From Bacteroidales bacterium (lineage in GTDB: Bacteria > Bacteroidota > Bacteroidia > Bacteroidales > Marinilabiliaceae): 64,000 bases of DNA. The DNA lies in assembly GCA_024401395.1 (NCBI GenBank), contig JAKSLD010000015.1, positions 1-64,000 of the forward strand, read 5' to 3'. Numbering within the stretch: position 1 is the stretch's first letter; the number at the start of each line of letters is the position of its first letter. Made by a program: the position numbers and the translations under genes. This document shows positions 25,145-33,841 of the stretch, piece after piece. The notes beneath the pieces are model-generated. The model had not been told where the DNA came from, made no database searches, and saw only the letters and a program-made list of their open reading frames with translations.

Positions 25145-25843
25145 CTATTTCTTAGTTTTTGTGTCTATCAAATCGAGTATCCATTGGAACTGCTCCTCGC
25201 GGGTCATATTACTATTATCCAGCAATACGGCGTCATCAGCCTTACGGAGCGGGCTCTCTGCACGGGTACTATCTATGCGGTCGCGTTCACGGACATTAAA
25301 GAGCACCTCCTCGTAGGAAGCCTCCTGTCCCTTGCCTTTAAGTTCGTCATATCGGCGTTGAGCGCGCACCTCATCAGAGGCGGTCATAAAAATCTTTATC
25401 TGAGCATCAGGAAAAACGACAGTACCTATGTCTCTGCCATCCATAACAAGAGACTTCTCCTTGCCCATCTGGCGCTGCCAGTCGACGAGACGGTGGCGCA
25501 CCTGAGGGATAGCACTAATCATACTGACGTTACTGCTCACTTCGAGTCCGCGAATTTCAGACTCAACATTCTCACCATTAAGGAAAGTACAATTTGTACC
25601 TGTCTCGGCATTGAAATCGAAAGTGATCTTGATATTATCAAAAGCATTCTCGAGTGCAGGCACGTCGCACTGGCCATCCTTGATAAAACCATTACGGAGG
25701 GCATACAATGTGACCGAACGATACATAGCGCCAGTATCGACGTAAGCTATATGAAGTTTCTTTGCCAATTCCTTGGCCACCGTGCTCTTACCACAAGAAG
25801 AGTGACCATCAATAGCGATTACCATTATGTCTGTATTCTGCAT
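25145..25843 (-). CDS. cmk: Cytidylate kinase
   Basis: 232 residues. Phosphorylates CMP and dCMP to the diphosphates. The P-loop is IDGHSSCGKSTVAKEL, followed by the CMP-binding DTGAMYRSVTL, and the conserved MDGRDIGTVVFPDA appears mid-protein. The lid-type RRYDELKGKG segment and RDRIDSTRAESPL are intact. The annotated ATG at 25843 adds six residues before a second ATG at 25825. It is the first gene of cmk-ispH-DUF4834. Confidence 0.96.
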   Translation of the reverse strand: MQNTDIMVIAIDGHSSCGKSTVAKELAKKLHIAYVDTGAMYRSVTLYALRNGFIKDGQCDVPALENAFDNIKITFDFNAETGTNCTFLNGENVESEIRGLEVSSNVSMISAIPQVRHRLVDWQRQMGKEKSLVMDGRDIGTVVFPDAQIKIFMTASDEVRAQRRYDELKGKGQEASYEEVLFNVRERDRIDSTRAESPLRKADDAVLLDNSNMTREEQFQWILDLIDTKTKK

Positions 25844-25915
25844 TACTTGTCATCTTTGAGGCAAGTATACGCAATAATACGCTATTTGTTTCTAAAACAA
25901 GGCAGTTTATAGGGA

Positions 25916-26698
25916 TTACCCCTTAGAAAAACGCTTGATAGCCATCAGAACCAACACGCTGACGATGGCAAAAAGGAGTCCGGCGATGGCGCGATAGATC
26001 AGATAATTAGTCTGGTTATTAGAATATTCCTGAGTATTGAAACAAATAAGATAAGAATCAGCGATAAGAGCAGTATCCAATTTAGATGCGATAGACATCA
26101 GACGATCAGAAGAGTCGGCAATTCGAGCTACCGGCAGCGACTTAGGGTCGTTTACATCACGTTCATCTATAGCTGCGAGAATCTTATAGCCAGAAGTAAG
26201 AGAAAGTTTATAGAGAGGGAGATACTTCTCGGCATTATCCTTAGGATTCTTAGTCACCTCGAACATAGTAGTCTTACGCTTGATACGTTCGCGGTTATCC
26301 TCAGACACCTCCACATCACGTTCAGTCGCGTCCACGACAGACATATCCTTAATGACATAATAATCTGTACGAGAGAGAGAATCAGCTACGGGGGCGCAAT
26401 AAGCGCCACTATTATCTGCGTAGGCCTTACCGAAGCAAGGGATATCAGCGCCAGGCGTACGGCCAGCTATATTTCTATGATGAGACTCAGCCAGAGAAGC
26501 CTCTCCGCGCCAAGAGTCGATGACACGCTGAGGGTCGACATTTACATAACCCACTAAAGAAGCCACTATAGCTACGGCAAGCAATAGAAGCTTATACCAA
26601 TTTATAGAGCCCTTCTTCTGGAAATTGATAGCTACACGACCAAGAACTGCGATAGCAGCGATGATGACGGTAGCCCAAATGATTGTCTGATTGTCCAT
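25916..26698 (-). CDS. Membrane protein of unknown function
   Basis: 260 residues, not recognised. Two N-terminal membrane helices (TIIWATVIIAAIAVLGRVAI, then WYKLLLLAVAIVASLVGYV), a soluble domain of about 170 residues, and one C-terminal helix (AIAGLLFAIVSVLVLMAIKRF). The central region begins around PGADIPCFGKAYADN and includes a KILAAIDERDVNDP strand. It lies 72 bases upstream of cmk on the same strand; a link to nucleotide or isoprenoid synthesis is not implied by the sequence. Confidence 0.7.
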   Translation of the reverse strand: MDNQTIIWATVIIAAIAVLGRVAINFQKKGSINWYKLLLLAVAIVASLVGYVNVDPQRVIDSWRGEASLAESHHRNIAGRTPGADIPCFGKAYADNSGAYCAPVADSLSRTDYYVIKDMSVVDATERDVEVSEDNRERIKRKTTMFEVTKNPKDNAEKYLPLYKLSLTSGYKILAAIDERDVNDPKSLPVARIADSSDRLMSIASKLDTALIADSYLICFNTQEYSNNQTNYLIYRAIAGLLFAIVSVLVLMAIKRFSKG

Positions 26699-26763
26699 TG
26701 TATATTACTATTATAAGTGCGCAAAGGTGGTAATATTTTAGGTGCAGTGCAAAACTTTGAGAG

Positions 26764-26797
26764 AAAAAAGCAGCTACGTCTACACGACGTAGCTGCT
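26764..26797 (-). terminator. Terminator after the DUF3836 gene
   Basis: A 12-bp stem AGCAGCTACGTC/GACGTAGCTGCT with a 5-base loop and T6 on the minus strand; T4 on the plus side makes it nearly bidirectional. Confidence 0.8.
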
Positions 26798-26855
26798 TTT
26801 AAAACCTCTATAAATATTGCGAAAGAAAATTCTGATGTTCCTTTATTACTCAGGA

Positions 26856-27218
26856 TTACTTACCCTGCTGGATAACCTTAGTATTACCCTTAGAATCTGT
26901 GAGAGTAATAGTATATGAATTATCCTCGTATGTATAAGACACGCTGCGAACGAAAGTCCACTCTGAAGAGACAGCGTTCCAAGCGTAATCGCGCTTAACA
27001 GCGAGGCGACCGTCCTCAGTGTACTCCATTTCAGCGCGGCTCACCAAAGAGAGGAGACCATTCTCCTCAGAACATACCTCACGAACTACGATCTTACCGT
27101 TCTCGACAGTATCATTATTATATGTATGCTTCTCGTTAACGTCAGCTGCGTTAGCGAAAGATATTGTTGTTGCGAGAGCAAAAATGCTCATCAACGCTTT
27201 AATGCTTACAGTTTTCAT
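26856..27218 (-). CDS. Secreted DUF3836-like protein
   Basis: 120 residues with a signal peptide (MSIFALATTISFANA). The mature part is beta-rich with the RHS-like EYTEDGRLAVKRDYAWNA and SYTYEDNSYTIT repeats typical of small Bacteroides DUF3836 proteins, exported and of unknown function. A promoter box at 27274-27281 and a strong terminator at 26764-26797 mark it as a single-gene unit. Confidence 0.75.
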   Translation of the reverse strand: MKTVSIKALMSIFALATTISFANAADVNEKHTYNNDTVENGKIVVREVCSEENGLLSLVSRAEMEYTEDGRLAVKRDYAWNAVSSEWTFVRSVSYTYEDNSYTITLTDSKGNTKVIQQGK

Positions 27219-27273
27219 AGCCTTAAGTGTTTATTGTTGAACTTGGTTATAATTTTGTCATTGATTGACATTG

Positions 27274-27281
27274 CAAATATA
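27274..27281 (-). promoter_or_regulatory. -7 box of the DUF3836 gene
   Basis: Minus-strand TATATTTG, 56 bases before ATG 27218. Confidence 0.45.
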
Positions 27282-27518
27282 TATACTATTTTGATATGTT
27301 GTTAATTATGACACTACATTTTTATATGTGTGTAATATTTAACAGAAATAGCTTGAAATTCAATATCAAAATATGCTTACGATTTGAAAGTTGGACATCA
27401 ACTACAGACAGATTTAGAAGCCAAAAATGGTACTAAATATACAAGTTGACAAAGTGAAAAAAGTTGATTTGCTTACACTTTTTCGTGGATATAGAACAAA
27501 ACAGGGTCTGAAAGAGGC

Positions 27519-27554
27519 AAAAAGGAGGCGCCACGCCATCACGTCGCGGCGCCT
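27519..27554 (-). terminator. Terminator after the GIN-domain gene
   Basis: AGGCGCC and GGCGCCT arms enclose a 15-base loop; on the minus strand the stem is followed by CCTTTTTGCC. Confidence 0.7.
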
Positions 27555-27659
27555 TTCATAAAATGCGTGACTGATAAAGCCACATTTCCTTAAACCTCTT
27601 TTACCATCATGGACATATGTCTATGTTATGTGAGAAAAGCACTTACAAAGTGAAAGTTA

Positions 27660-28508
27660 CTACTTACTGATATGAGACATTCCAGAAGACTCGATGCTCT
27701 TGATATCAGGTTCGCCTCTATAGGTAATATTCGAAACGCCGCTAGCATCGAATTCAGCAGTTACGCCAGTGAGATCACCCGTTCCAGTTGAAGAAGCGCC
27801 AGAGCACTCTATTCTAGCATACTCCTTAACGACGAGATCGGTAGCGCTAACCCTAGAAGCGCCAGAACAGTCGGAAGTCAGCTTAAGAGTTGTACCTGAG
27901 AGGAAAGTATTAGATGCGCCAGAGCAATCTACATTGATTTCAGACGCCTGAATATCATTAGTATGAACCTGAGAAGCGCCCGAGCAGTCGATATCCAAGA
28001 GAGAAGCGATAGCAACGCCATAGATATTAGCATGAGAAGCGCCAGAAGCGTCAATTTCGAGAGACTGCATCTTGAAAGCAGGGATATCTATCTGAGAATC
28101 ACCAGACAAATCTACGCTTAGCGTATTGAAAGCGTCATAATCTGGGACTACAAGAGTAAGTTCCACCTTAGGAGTAATACCGAATCCCTTAGTAATAGAA
28201 ATAAGATTCTTAAGACCTACGGAAACTTCTTCGCCCTTCAATTTAACCTCATAAGCGCTAACGATAGCGCTATCGCCCGTCAATCTGTAGCTATAATCGC
28301 CGCCGACCTCGAATTTAACGGCAACACTATGCGACACATCCAGTTCATTATATGGAGCGAGAGTACCAGTAGTGGTAACGACAACTCCTGAAGGCTCTAC
28401 GCATCCGCCAGTAGTTTTTACCTCGATGACACAAGCTGAAGCAGCGAAAGCAGCGATTAGAGAGACACCACCTACCCAAAGGGATTTAAATGACGTAAAT
28501 TTATTCAT
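27660..28508 (-). CDS. GIN-domain (DUF2807) exported protein
   Basis: 282 residues. The N-terminus is an export signal with an ASACVIE stretch that could be a lipobox. The rest is a parallel beta-helix of the DUF2807 (putative auto-transporter adhesin, head GIN) type, built on the repeated motif (D/E)(C/A)SGAS, seen at least seven times (DASGAS, DCSGAS, DCSGAS, DCSGAS, ECSGAS, DASGVS). Such proteins are abundant in Bacteroidetes and thought to be envelope-located; ligands are unknown. It lies 85 bases downstream of sppA. Confidence 0.88.
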   Translation of the reverse strand: MNKFTSFKSLWVGGVSLIAAFAASACVIEVKTTGGCVEPSGVVVTTTGTLAPYNELDVSHSVAVKFEVGGDYSYRLTGDSAIVSAYEVKLKGEEVSVGLKNLISITKGFGITPKVELTLVVPDYDAFNTLSVDLSGDSQIDIPAFKMQSLEIDASGASHANIYGVAIASLLDIDCSGASQVHTNDIQASEINVDCSGASNTFLSGTTLKLTSDCSGASRVSATDLVVKEYARIECSGASSTGTGDLTGVTAEFDASGVSNITYRGEPDIKSIESSGMSHISK

Positions 28509-28550
28509 GATTATAATGTTTTGATTATGTTATGAAAGTGTTTGTACAAT

Positions 28551-28574
28551 GGAGGACTTAGAAACAAGTCCTCC
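28551..28574 (-). terminator. Hairpin between sppA and GIN-domain gene
   Basis: A 9-bp perfect inverted repeat GGAGGACTT/AAGTCCTCC with a 6-base loop. There is no U-tract on the minus strand, so it may be a partial terminator or an RNA-stabilising element. Confidence 0.4.
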
Positions 28575-28593
28575 GTTTATGATTATTTAAGAA

Positions 28594-30363
28594 TTAGAAT
28601 CCTATTACGAGATCCTCCTCGATACGAGCCTGGATAGTTGGTTTATCCATAAGGTTCTGAGCGCGGTTGACGTATTCATAAGTTTCGCCGAACACCATTT
28701 TACCGATAGTAGCCTTAGTCTCCATACCCATCTGACGGAGCATCTTAGTCATTGGATCCTGAGGTTCAGGGAGAGTAACCACATTAGCCTCGCCTTCGAT
28801 ACCCACCTTAGACTTAGCCATAGCGATAGCATCGTCAAGAGAACCAAGCTGGTCTACAAGACCAATATTGATAGCATCAGAACCGATCCATACGCGACCC
28901 TGACCTATGCTATCGATATGCTCCTGCGAGCAATTACGTCCATCGGCGCAGCGAGAAGTGAAAGTATCATAAGTCTTTTCGACAGAGCGCTGGAAGTAAG
29001 CCTTTTGCCTTTCAGACAGAGGGCTGATATAAGAAGGAACCATTTCGCTGTGGCTAGATACGCCATCGAAATGAACGCCAAACTTATCAGCGGCGCGTTT
29101 TACGCAAGGAATCATACCGAATACGCCGATAGAACCGGTGAGAGTATTAGGCTGAGCGAAGATATAATCAGCAGCGCAAGAGATATAATATCCGCCAGAA
29201 GCAGCGTACTGACCCATTGAGACGATGAAAGGCTTAGCTTCAGAAGCGAGTTTAACCTCGCGCCAGATGATATCAGAAGCCATAGCAGAACCGCCAGGAG
29301 AATTGACACGCATTACGATAGCCTCGATAGACTCATCATTGCGAGCCTCACGGATAGCAGCAGCGAGATCGTCGCCATAGATATTCTGGTCATCAGACTT
29401 ATTAGAGCCATCGAAAATTTCGCCAGAAGCTGTGATGAGAGCGATTTTACGAGTAGCGAAAGTCTTTTCAGGGCGGTAGACAGGAGCCTTAGCGTAGCTA
29501 GTCATAGCCACCTTATTGATATCCTTAGACTTATCAACATTGAGAGCCTCCTTAAGGATATCGAGGAACTGGTCGCGATAGATACAATCGTCGACGATAC
29601 CGACAGCCTTAGCGATCTTTGTGTCGGCATAATTCATATCCTCCACGAACTGGTCGAGGACCTTCTCGTCGATACCACGAGAAGAAGCGATATCAGCGCG
29701 GACAGTATTCCACATACCATCGACATAGCGCTGAGACTGGAGGCGAGAAGCCTCACTCATGCCATTGAGCATATAAGGTTCAACGGCAGACTTAAATTTA
29801 CCATGACGTATAATCTGGACATCGATATTGAACTTATCGAGGAAGTCCTTAAAGTAAGGTTGTACTGTGTAGGCGCCATAGAGAGCGACGTTACCTTCAG
29901 GAGCGACATAGATCTTATCTGCGACGCTACCGATGTAGAGAGCCGACTGCTCGATGCTGTTAGCGAAATAGTAGATAGGCTTACCCGACTGCTTAAAAGC
30001 ATTAAGGTGGTCGCGAATCTCACGTACGCTAGCAGCTGCTGCGCCAGAAGCAGAGCCTTCGAGAACAATACACTTAATATTGTCATCGACCACTGCCTTG
30101 TCGATATTATCCAAGAGGGTTCTGAGAGCTATGGAAGGGCCATCAACGCCATTAAGTTTATTAGCTAAGACTGCCATAGGGTCGTTACTCTCAACGTCTG
30201 TGACAGCCGTTTCAAGGTTATATACGAGAGCTGAATTCTCTTTTACTTTCACTGTATCGTCGCCCATAGAGGCAGCTACACCAGCCATAATAAAGAAAGG
30301 CAATAAAGAGAGGATGATGCCTCCCACGATCACTGCCAATACTGTCAATAGAAATTTCTTCAT
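28594..30363 (-). CDS. sppA: Signal peptide peptidase SppA, 67K type
   Basis: 589 residues, the long tandem form. An inner-membrane serine/lysine protease that degrades cleaved signal peptides. One N-terminal membrane helix (TVLAVIVGGIILSLLPFFIMAG), then two S49 domains. The catalytic Ser is in the second domain (QYAASGGYYISCAADYI) and the general-base Lys in the first (HGKFKSAVEPYM); the S49 substrate-groove NSPGGSAMASD is present. It has a well-formed promoter at 30424-30454 with exact TTTG-N19-TACCTTTG spacing. Confidence 0.95.
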   Translation of the reverse strand: MKKFLLTVLAVIVGGIILSLLPFFIMAGVAASMGDDTVKVKENSALVYNLETAVTDVESNDPMAVLANKLNGVDGPSIALRTLLDNIDKAVVDDNIKCIVLEGSASGAAAASVREIRDHLNAFKQSGKPIYYFANSIEQSALYIGSVADKIYVAPEGNVALYGAYTVQPYFKDFLDKFNIDVQIIRHGKFKSAVEPYMLNGMSEASRLQSQRYVDGMWNTVRADIASSRGIDEKVLDQFVEDMNYADTKIAKAVGIVDDCIYRDQFLDILKEALNVDKSKDINKVAMTSYAKAPVYRPEKTFATRKIALITASGEIFDGSNKSDDQNIYGDDLAAAIREARNDESIEAIVMRVNSPGGSAMASDIIWREVKLASEAKPFIVSMGQYAASGGYYISCAADYIFAQPNTLTGSIGVFGMIPCVKRAADKFGVHFDGVSSHSEMVPSYISPLSERQKAYFQRSVEKTYDTFTSRCADGRNCSQEHIDSIGQGRVWIGSDAINIGLVDQLGSLDDAIAMAKSKVGIEGEANVVTLPEPQDPMTKMLRQMGMETKATIGKMVFGETYEYVNRAQNLMDKPTIQARIEEDLVIGF

Positions 30364-30423
30364 AATATCTATATGTTAAGGTTTAAGTTCTTTGTTATTG
30401 TGTTCTACCTAAGTAGTACACTG

Positions 30424-30454
30424 CAAAGGTATAGACAATTTTGATACTTCCAAA
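30424..30454 (-). promoter_or_regulatory. Promoter of sppA
   Basis: Minus-strand TTTG, 19 bases, then TACCTTTG; the -7 box is 61 bases before the ATG. This is one of the two best matches to the Bacteroidetes consensus in the window. Confidence 0.65.
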
Positions 30455-30580
30455 TGATTTGTGAGAAAATTTGCAATTTTTACCAAAAAAGAAAGAGAAA
30501 AGGAGTCAGTCAGAGGCTGCCAGTCACGGAGCGAAGAGAAGTTTGCAACATATAGGAAAGGCATAGGGAAGTCAGTCGCT

Positions 30581-30617
30581 AGTATAAGGGAAGTCCCTTG
30601 TTACTCGCAGTTTTTTT
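30581..30617 (+). repeat. Dispersed intergenic repeat, copy B
   Basis: Plus-strand AGTATAAGGGAAGTCCCTTG, then TTACTCGCAG and a T7 tract. It is nearly identical to the reverse complement of copy A. Confidence 0.7.
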
Positions 30618-30683
30618 AATTTGCGCATAATACAGACACATAAATTATGGGCTATCGGCATACAAAAATTAGAACGTGTAGAC

Positions 30684-30726
30684 AAAAAAAATCTCACCAA
30701 ACGGCAGGGAGCCATTTGGTGAGATT
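30684..30726 (-). terminator. Terminator after the leucine-rich-repeat gene
   Basis: A 12-bp stem AATCTCACCAAA with its complement TTTGGTGAGATT, 13-base loop, and a T8 tract on the minus strand, 28 bases after the stop. Confidence 0.85.
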
Positions 30727-30753
30727 CTATATATATCCAGCGCTGAGGTCGAG

Positions 30754-32367
30754 CTAGCGCCTTATGTACTTACGACCATTTATGATAACGACACCACGAT
30801 ATGTATCATCCACCTCCTGACCCGAGAGATTGTATATTTTACCAGACACAGGAGCATCAGCCTTAATATTATAGATAGGAGTTGTATAGCCCATAATAAA
30901 CTGACTCCAAACAGCATGACCCGCATAGGCATCAAGAGCAGAACTTGACACATGGAGGGCTGTCTTATTATAAGAGTAGAAAGAAGACTGAGAAACCGTG
31001 GGAGGAGTCGTTGCGTGACAAGTCACATCTACCAAAGCTATACACCCAGAGAATACATTAGCATTAATTGTCCTGAGAGACTTAGGGAATACGATGTTTG
31101 TGAGAGAAGAGCAACCATTGAAAGCATATTCATTAATTCGGTCTAGATTAGCAGGCAATTTTACATCCTTAAGAGAAGTACAGCCATTAAAGAGATAACC
31201 AGCAAGAGCCTCGAGATTGTCAGGGAGAGAAACAGACACAAGAGATGTACAACCATCAAAACCATTACCACCGATAACAGTAACACTTGAAGGTAGAGAT
31301 ACACTTGACAACTTACTACACCCCTTGAAAGAAGAACCCTCAATCCTAGTTACCGTTGAAGGAATTACAACCGATGTTATTTCAGTGCAAGACCTGAAAG
31401 ACGCATTAGCGAGAGTGGTCACGGTGTACAAGACACCACCGATAGAAACCGTAGATGGGATAACGACCTCGCCCTCGAGCGTAACATTAGGGTTACGAGC
31501 TATGCTAACAGTATTGCCAGTCAGTTCTGTATAAACAAAAAGAGGCTCAGTTGCTTCGAAAGTAACACTAATGGTCAAGTCCTTTGTGACATTCGCATAT
31601 ACAAGTTCGCCGCTATTGACTTGCGAAGTAAAATTTGTGCCATTGATTATGACATTACCCAATTTAAAATTCTGGTCGGGCACAATTCTGAACACGGCAG
31701 AAGAACCAGGAGTATAGCCTATTTTATCAGCCGTCACTATACCGTTCTCGATACTATTCAACCCATTGACAACGAAGAGAGAATTCAAAGACAACGAGTT
31801 CCACGAAGAATCACCCTTATAGGCTTCAAGAGCAGAAGGCAAGACATAGACCCTCATATTAGTGTGGCAGCCATTGAAAGCAGAAGAATAGAGTTGTGGA
31901 GGTACTGGATTTTGGACAACGACATTTTTAAGATTAAAGCAATTATTGAAAGCCTTGTCATTGATTCGCAGAATATTAGCAGGTATCTCTATAGACTCCA
32001 AAGAAGAACAATTATCGAACAAAGTACCAGCAAGAGCCTCGAGAGAAGTAGGGATATTGACACTTTTGAGAGCAGTACAGTAAGCAAATGCGCTACCACC
32101 AATAATAGAAATATTATCAGGAAGAATAAATCCTGTGATTTGGTCACAATTCTTAAACGAACTACCCTCTATTTTGGTAACAGTATACTCCTTGCCGTCA
32201 ATAGTTACAGTCTGAGGTATAGCAACGACACCAGTAGGAGTACCAGTAACGCCCTTTACACTTGCTTCCGTTGACGTCAGTTCAGAATAGATGATGCTGT
32301 AATCTGCCTTAGCCGTAGAAAAAAGGCACAAAAAGCAGAGCAATAGGAATGAAAATTTCATAAACAT
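30754..32367 (-). CDS. BspA-type leucine-rich-repeat secreted protein
   Basis: 537 residues with a signal peptide (FSFLLLCFLCLFSTAKA); ATGs at 32367 and 32361 are both possible. Two blocks of LRR_5 repeats (FKNCDQITGFILPDNISIIG; CTSLVSVSLPDNLEALAG) are separated by a beta-rich segment of the InlB/Flg_new type (NFKLGNVIINGTNFTSQV). The C-terminus (GKIYNLSGQEV, then GVVIINGRKYIRR) resembles a T9SS or PorSS tail. Surface BspA proteins of Bacteroidales can bind host matrix; that role is inferred from the family only. Confidence 0.88.
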   Translation of the reverse strand: MFMKFSFLLLCFLCLFSTAKADYSIIYSELTSTEASVKGVTGTPTGVVAIPQTVTIDGKEYTVTKIEGSSFKNCDQITGFILPDNISIIGGSAFAYCTALKSVNIPTSLEALAGTLFDNCSSLESIEIPANILRINDKAFNNCFNLKNVVVQNPVPPQLYSSAFNGCHTNMRVYVLPSALEAYKGDSSWNSLSLNSLFVVNGLNSIENGIVTADKIGYTPGSSAVFRIVPDQNFKLGNVIINGTNFTSQVNSGELVYANVTKDLTISVTFEATEPLFVYTELTGNTVSIARNPNVTLEGEVVIPSTVSIGGVLYTVTTLANASFRSCTEITSVVIPSTVTRIEGSSFKGCSKLSSVSLPSSVTVIGGNGFDGCTSLVSVSLPDNLEALAGYLFNGCTSLKDVKLPANLDRINEYAFNGCSSLTNIVFPKSLRTINANVFSGCIALVDVTCHATTPPTVSQSSFYSYNKTALHVSSSALDAYAGHAVWSQFIMGYTTPIYNIKADAPVSGKIYNLSGQEVDDTYRGVVIINGRKYIRR

Positions 32368-32401
32368 TAGATTGTTATAGATAGATTATAAAGTAAATGT
32401 A

Positions 32402-33343
32402 TTATTCCTGATTACGGAAATCCACCAATACCCTCTCTATTTCACTGATATCATCAGAAAGAGTAAGGAGGAGATTCTTATACTTACCCCTCTGTACCAG
32501 AGAATCCAGAAGAGTATACATAGGCATTTCATTAGTCCAGAAATCCTTGCCCATAAATATCATAGGGCTACTGAAGCCATAGCTGAGATAGTGATTCTGC
32601 GTAATTTCCTGGAAAATCTCCTGAGTAGTACCAGCGCTACCAGGAGTATAGACGATGCCGCCATAGGCGAAAGTAAGTATAGCATCCTCACGAATACTAT
32701 TATCGAACAATTTAGCGATATAAGTTGCGAAAGGAGTAGAAGGCTCGTGACCATAAAGCCAAGTAGGGATACTTATACTCTGATACTGAGACTGAGGGAA
32801 GCGCTCTATGACCTTAAAAGCCGTAGCAAGCCACTTCTCGTCCTTAAAACCAGGAGCCTCCGATAAAATCTCAATAGCCTCATCTACGGCGCTATCCGGA
32901 TAACCAGCGAGAAGAGCCCCAAGATGAGTAGCCTCCATAGCGCCCGGTCCGCCGCCACTTATCATGAGGCTGCCAGACTCAGTGAGGTGCTTAGCGAGGA
33001 GAGTTACCTCGCGGTAATCCTTACTAGTACGCAAGATACCGTGGCCACCCATTATGCCGACAACCTTACGCTTGTCATACTTATCAAGAAAATCGCATAG
33101 ATACTGATAGACAGAATGGTCGTGGAGAACACGAGCCAAAGCCTCCTCCTCTTCCTCGGCACGTCCCTTGCCAGTATTTATATAATGGTCATAGACCTGG
33201 ATATCGAAATATGTAGAATGAGTAGAAGCGTCATCAGCCTTAAACCCAGCGTAGAGAGTTTCGGCAGTATATAGTCCCGCTGGGGTACAAGAATAAGGAC
33301 GATTAGACAAAGCCTCGCGGATATGTTCAATAAGATTCTTCAT
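32402..33343 (-). CDS. LOG-family Rossmann protein
   Basis: 313 residues. A nucleotide-binding fold of the LOG/TIGR00725-like group, with VVGIMGGHGILRTS, ISGGGPGAMEA (substrate phosphate loop) and a variant of the family PGGxGTxxE motif reading TPGSAGTTQEIFQEI. LOG enzymes release the base from nucleoside 5'-monophosphates; the Gly-to-Ser change and the extra 90-residue N-terminal extension make the substrate uncertain. A -7 box lies at 33370-33377, 27 bases before the ATG. folK is next upstream on the same strand. Confidence 0.8.
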   Translation of the reverse strand: MKNLIEHIREALSNRPYSCTPAGLYTAETLYAGFKADDASTHSTYFDIQVYDHYINTGKGRAEEEEEALARVLHDHSVYQYLCDFLDKYDKRKVVGIMGGHGILRTSKDYREVTLLAKHLTESGSLMISGGGPGAMEATHLGALLAGYPDSAVDEAIEILSEAPGFKDEKWLATAFKVIERFPQSQYQSISIPTWLYGHEPSTPFATYIAKLFDNSIREDAILTFAYGGIVYTPGSAGTTQEIFQEITQNHYLSYGFSSPMIFMGKDFWTNEMPMYTLLDSLVQRGKYKNLLLTLSDDISEIERVLVDFRNQE

Positions 33344-33369
33344 ACGATCAGGAACATTAAGTTATTTCC

Positions 33370-33377
33370 CAAAGGTA
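33370..33377 (-). promoter_or_regulatory. -7 box before the LOG-family gene
   Basis: Minus-strand TACCTTTG in the 39-base gap between folK and the LOG gene. Confidence 0.4.
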
Positions 33378-33382
33378 TTGTT

Positions 33383-33841
33383 TTATTGCAACTGTTCCAA
33401 CAATTCAGCTATTGTTTTATTCAAAAGAGGGTGCTGCCAATCAGCCCAATATTCAGCAACAGGCTCAAGGGCAAATCTACGCAAGTGCATAAGCTTATGA
33501 GGAATGGCAAGGCGCTCGACATCCACTACCCTACAGTCACAAAGAAGAATATCAATATCAATGGTACGCGACTGATACTGACGATTTACTGTTTTGTGCC
33601 TACGCCCCATCTCGCGCTCAATCCTTTGCAGTTCGTCCAAGAGAGAGAGAGGCTCAAGGTCGGTATCCAGTTCGACAGCCATATTCTTGAACAAATTCTC
33701 AGCCTCAAATCCCCATGGCTCAGATTCATATACAGACGAAACCAACGGCACATCACCTAGCAGCGCGATACGCTTTATGGCATCGCGCATAGTCTTTTCG
33801 ACATTCCCAAGATTTCCACCCAAGAGCAAGATATAACGCAT
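33383..33841 (-). CDS. folK: 2-amino-4-hydroxy-6-hydroxymethyldihydropteridine diphosphokinase
   Basis: 152 residues. Transfers pyrophosphate to the folate precursor pterin. The start YILLGGNLGNVEKTM is the HPPK signature; the EPWGFE and RTIDIDILL motifs carry the ATP/Mg and pterin-binding residues. Length is typical for a free-standing HPPK. Its ATG overlaps the stop of the MATE transporter by one base, so the genes are coupled. Confidence 0.96.
   Translation of the reverse strand: MRYILLLGGNLGNVEKTMRDAIKRIALLGDVPLVSSVYESEPWGFEAENLFKNMAVELDTDLEPLSLLDELQRIEREMGRRHKTVNRQYQSRTIDIDILLCDCRVVDVERLAIPHKLMHLRRFALEPVAEYWADWQHPLLNKTIAELLEQLQ

Larger units (their letters stand above)
27219..27659. other. 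Intergenic region: promoter and terminator only
   Basis: 441 bases. It holds the -7 box of the DUF3836 gene near its left end and the terminator of the GIN-domain gene (27519-27554). The remaining AT-rich sequence shows no ORF or RNA I can support. Confidence 0.6.
30364..30753. other. Intergenic region with promoter, dispersed repeat and terminator
   Basis: 390 bases. Left to right: the sppA promoter (30424-30454), dispersed repeat copy B (30581-30617) and the terminator of the leucine-rich-repeat gene (30684-30726). No ORF is supported. Confidence 0.65.

Noticed and set aside
25022..25912. Long plus-strand ORF opposite ispH and cmk
   Set aside because: Lies antisense to two well-identified genes and shows no protein-like features.
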